From Clostridia bacterium (GTDB taxonomy: Bacteria > Bacillota > Clostridia > Peptostreptococcales > Anaerovoracaceae), in NCBI GenBank assembly GCA_024682015.1, contig JAIKZT010000075.1, positions 1-13,414 on the forward strand: 13,414 nt of DNA, written 5' to 3'. The notes beneath the pieces are model-generated. The model saw nothing but the letters and a program-made list of their open reading frames with translations, made no database searches and was not told where the DNA came from. Positions 12,909 to 13,414 of the stretch are shown in pieces. The position numbers were made by a program, and so were the translations under genes. The number at the start of each line of letters is the position of its first letter. Position 1 is the first letter of the stretch.

Positions 12909-13414
12909 ATGAACGACTATCAGAAATACATCCGCAATTTCTGCATCATCGCGCACATCGACCACGGCAAGAGCACGCTGGCCGACCGGCTGCTGGAGAA
13001 CACCGGCAGCGTGGCCAAACGCGACATGAAGGAGCAGTTCCTCGACAACATGGACCTGGAACGCGAGCGCGGCATCACCATCAAACTGCAGACGAGCCGC
13101 CTCGTCTACAACGCCAAGGACGGCAACGAATACATCTTCAACCTCATCGACACGCCGGGCCACGTGGACTTCAACTACGAGGTTTCCAGAAGCCTGGCCG
13201 CCTGCGAGGGCGCCGTGCTCATCGTGGACGCAACGCAGGGCGTGGAGGCTCAGACACTGGCAAACGTGTACCTGGCGCTCGACGAAGATCTGGAGATCGT
13301 GCCGGTCATCAACAAGATCGACCTGGCTTCCGCGCGGCCTGAAGAAGCCAAGCAGGAGATCGAGGACGTCATCGGGCTCGACGCTTCCGACGCGCCGCTG
13401 ATCTCGGCCAAGGA
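12909..13414 (+). CDS. lepA: Elongation factor 4 (LepA), N-terminal part, runs off the right edge
   Basis: The first 168 codons of the translational GTPase that back-translocates or rescues ribosomes under stress and is membrane associated in some bacteria. The G domain shows the P-loop AHIDHGKST (15-23), ERERGIT (51-57), DTPGH (81-85) and NKID (135-138), with SAK at 166-168 at the window end. The block MDLERERGITIK is characteristic of LepA and separates it from EF-G and TypA. ATG 12909 is chosen because it begins the conserved RNFCIIAHIDHGKS context at the normal distance and has AAGGA at 12896-12900. The full protein is normally about 600 residues, so roughly two thirds lies outside. Confidence 0.96.
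   Translation, partial: MNDYQKYIRNFCIIAHIDHGKSTLADRLLENTGSVAKRDMKEQFLDNMDLERERGITIKLQTSRLVYNAKDGNEYIFNLIDTPGHVDFNYEVSRSLAACEGAVLIVDATQGVEAQTLANVYLALDEDLEIVPVINKIDLASARPEEAKQEIEDVIGLDASDAPLISAK

Noticed and set aside
12818..13342. Plus-strand open frame of 174 codons overlapping lepA
   Set aside because: It is a shifted-frame shadow. The frame starting at 12909 encodes the conserved LepA GTP-binding motifs.

Overview
The window reads as a moderately GC-rich, low-copy chromosomal segment of a Firmicute in the broad Clostridia group. Evidence for that placement is the order PASTA-kinase tail, rsgA, rpe, then S20 and LepA, the strong AAGGAGG-type ribosome binding sites, the AT-rich sigma-A type promoters, and the intrinsic terminators closing nearly every unit. 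I cannot name the genus. All supported genes lie on the + strand. No tRNA, rRNA, CRISPR array, insertion sequence or phage gene is visible.

Region 1 (1-2598) is a housekeeping operon: the C-terminal tail of a probable PASTA-domain Ser/Thr kinase, the ribosome-assembly GTPase RsgA (1-nt overlap with the kinase stop), ribulose-phosphate epimerase, and a YczE/YitT-type membrane protein, closed by a terminator.

Region 2 (2599-5590) is a methionine uptake operon and is the most interesting part. A promoter at 2651-2680 drives a leader RNA. The leader encodes a 36-residue peptide with nine Met residues, followed by mutually exclusive terminator and antiterminator structures. The layout has the logic of classical ribosome-mediated attenuation, here apparently read out by Met codons. 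Then come metQ, metN and metI. The MetQ lipoprotein is a circular permutant: the half that normally comes second (IPND...NxNYA) comes first, and the half that normally comes first (SPxPHAE...NxFQH...HxEPMGLY) comes last.

Region 3 (5591-12308) looks like an inducible catabolic cassette: an AT-rich promoter with a 16-bp palindrome over the -10, a mandelate-racemase-type enolase-superfamily enzyme, a TAXI-type TRAP binding lipoprotein, a fused TRAP permease, an argininosuccinate-lyase-superfamily enzyme, a terminator, and a GntR/UTRA regulator with its own promoter. The likely scheme is import of an organic acid, inversion or dehydration at the carbon next to its carboxylate, and a lyase step that probably releases fumarate. 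The substrate is unknown.

Region 4 (12309-13414) returns to core functions: rpsT (S20) with its own promoter and terminator, then lepA with its own promoter and a roughly 150-nt leader, running off the right edge. The sporulation genes gpr and spoIIP, which sit between these two in Bacillus subtilis, are absent here.
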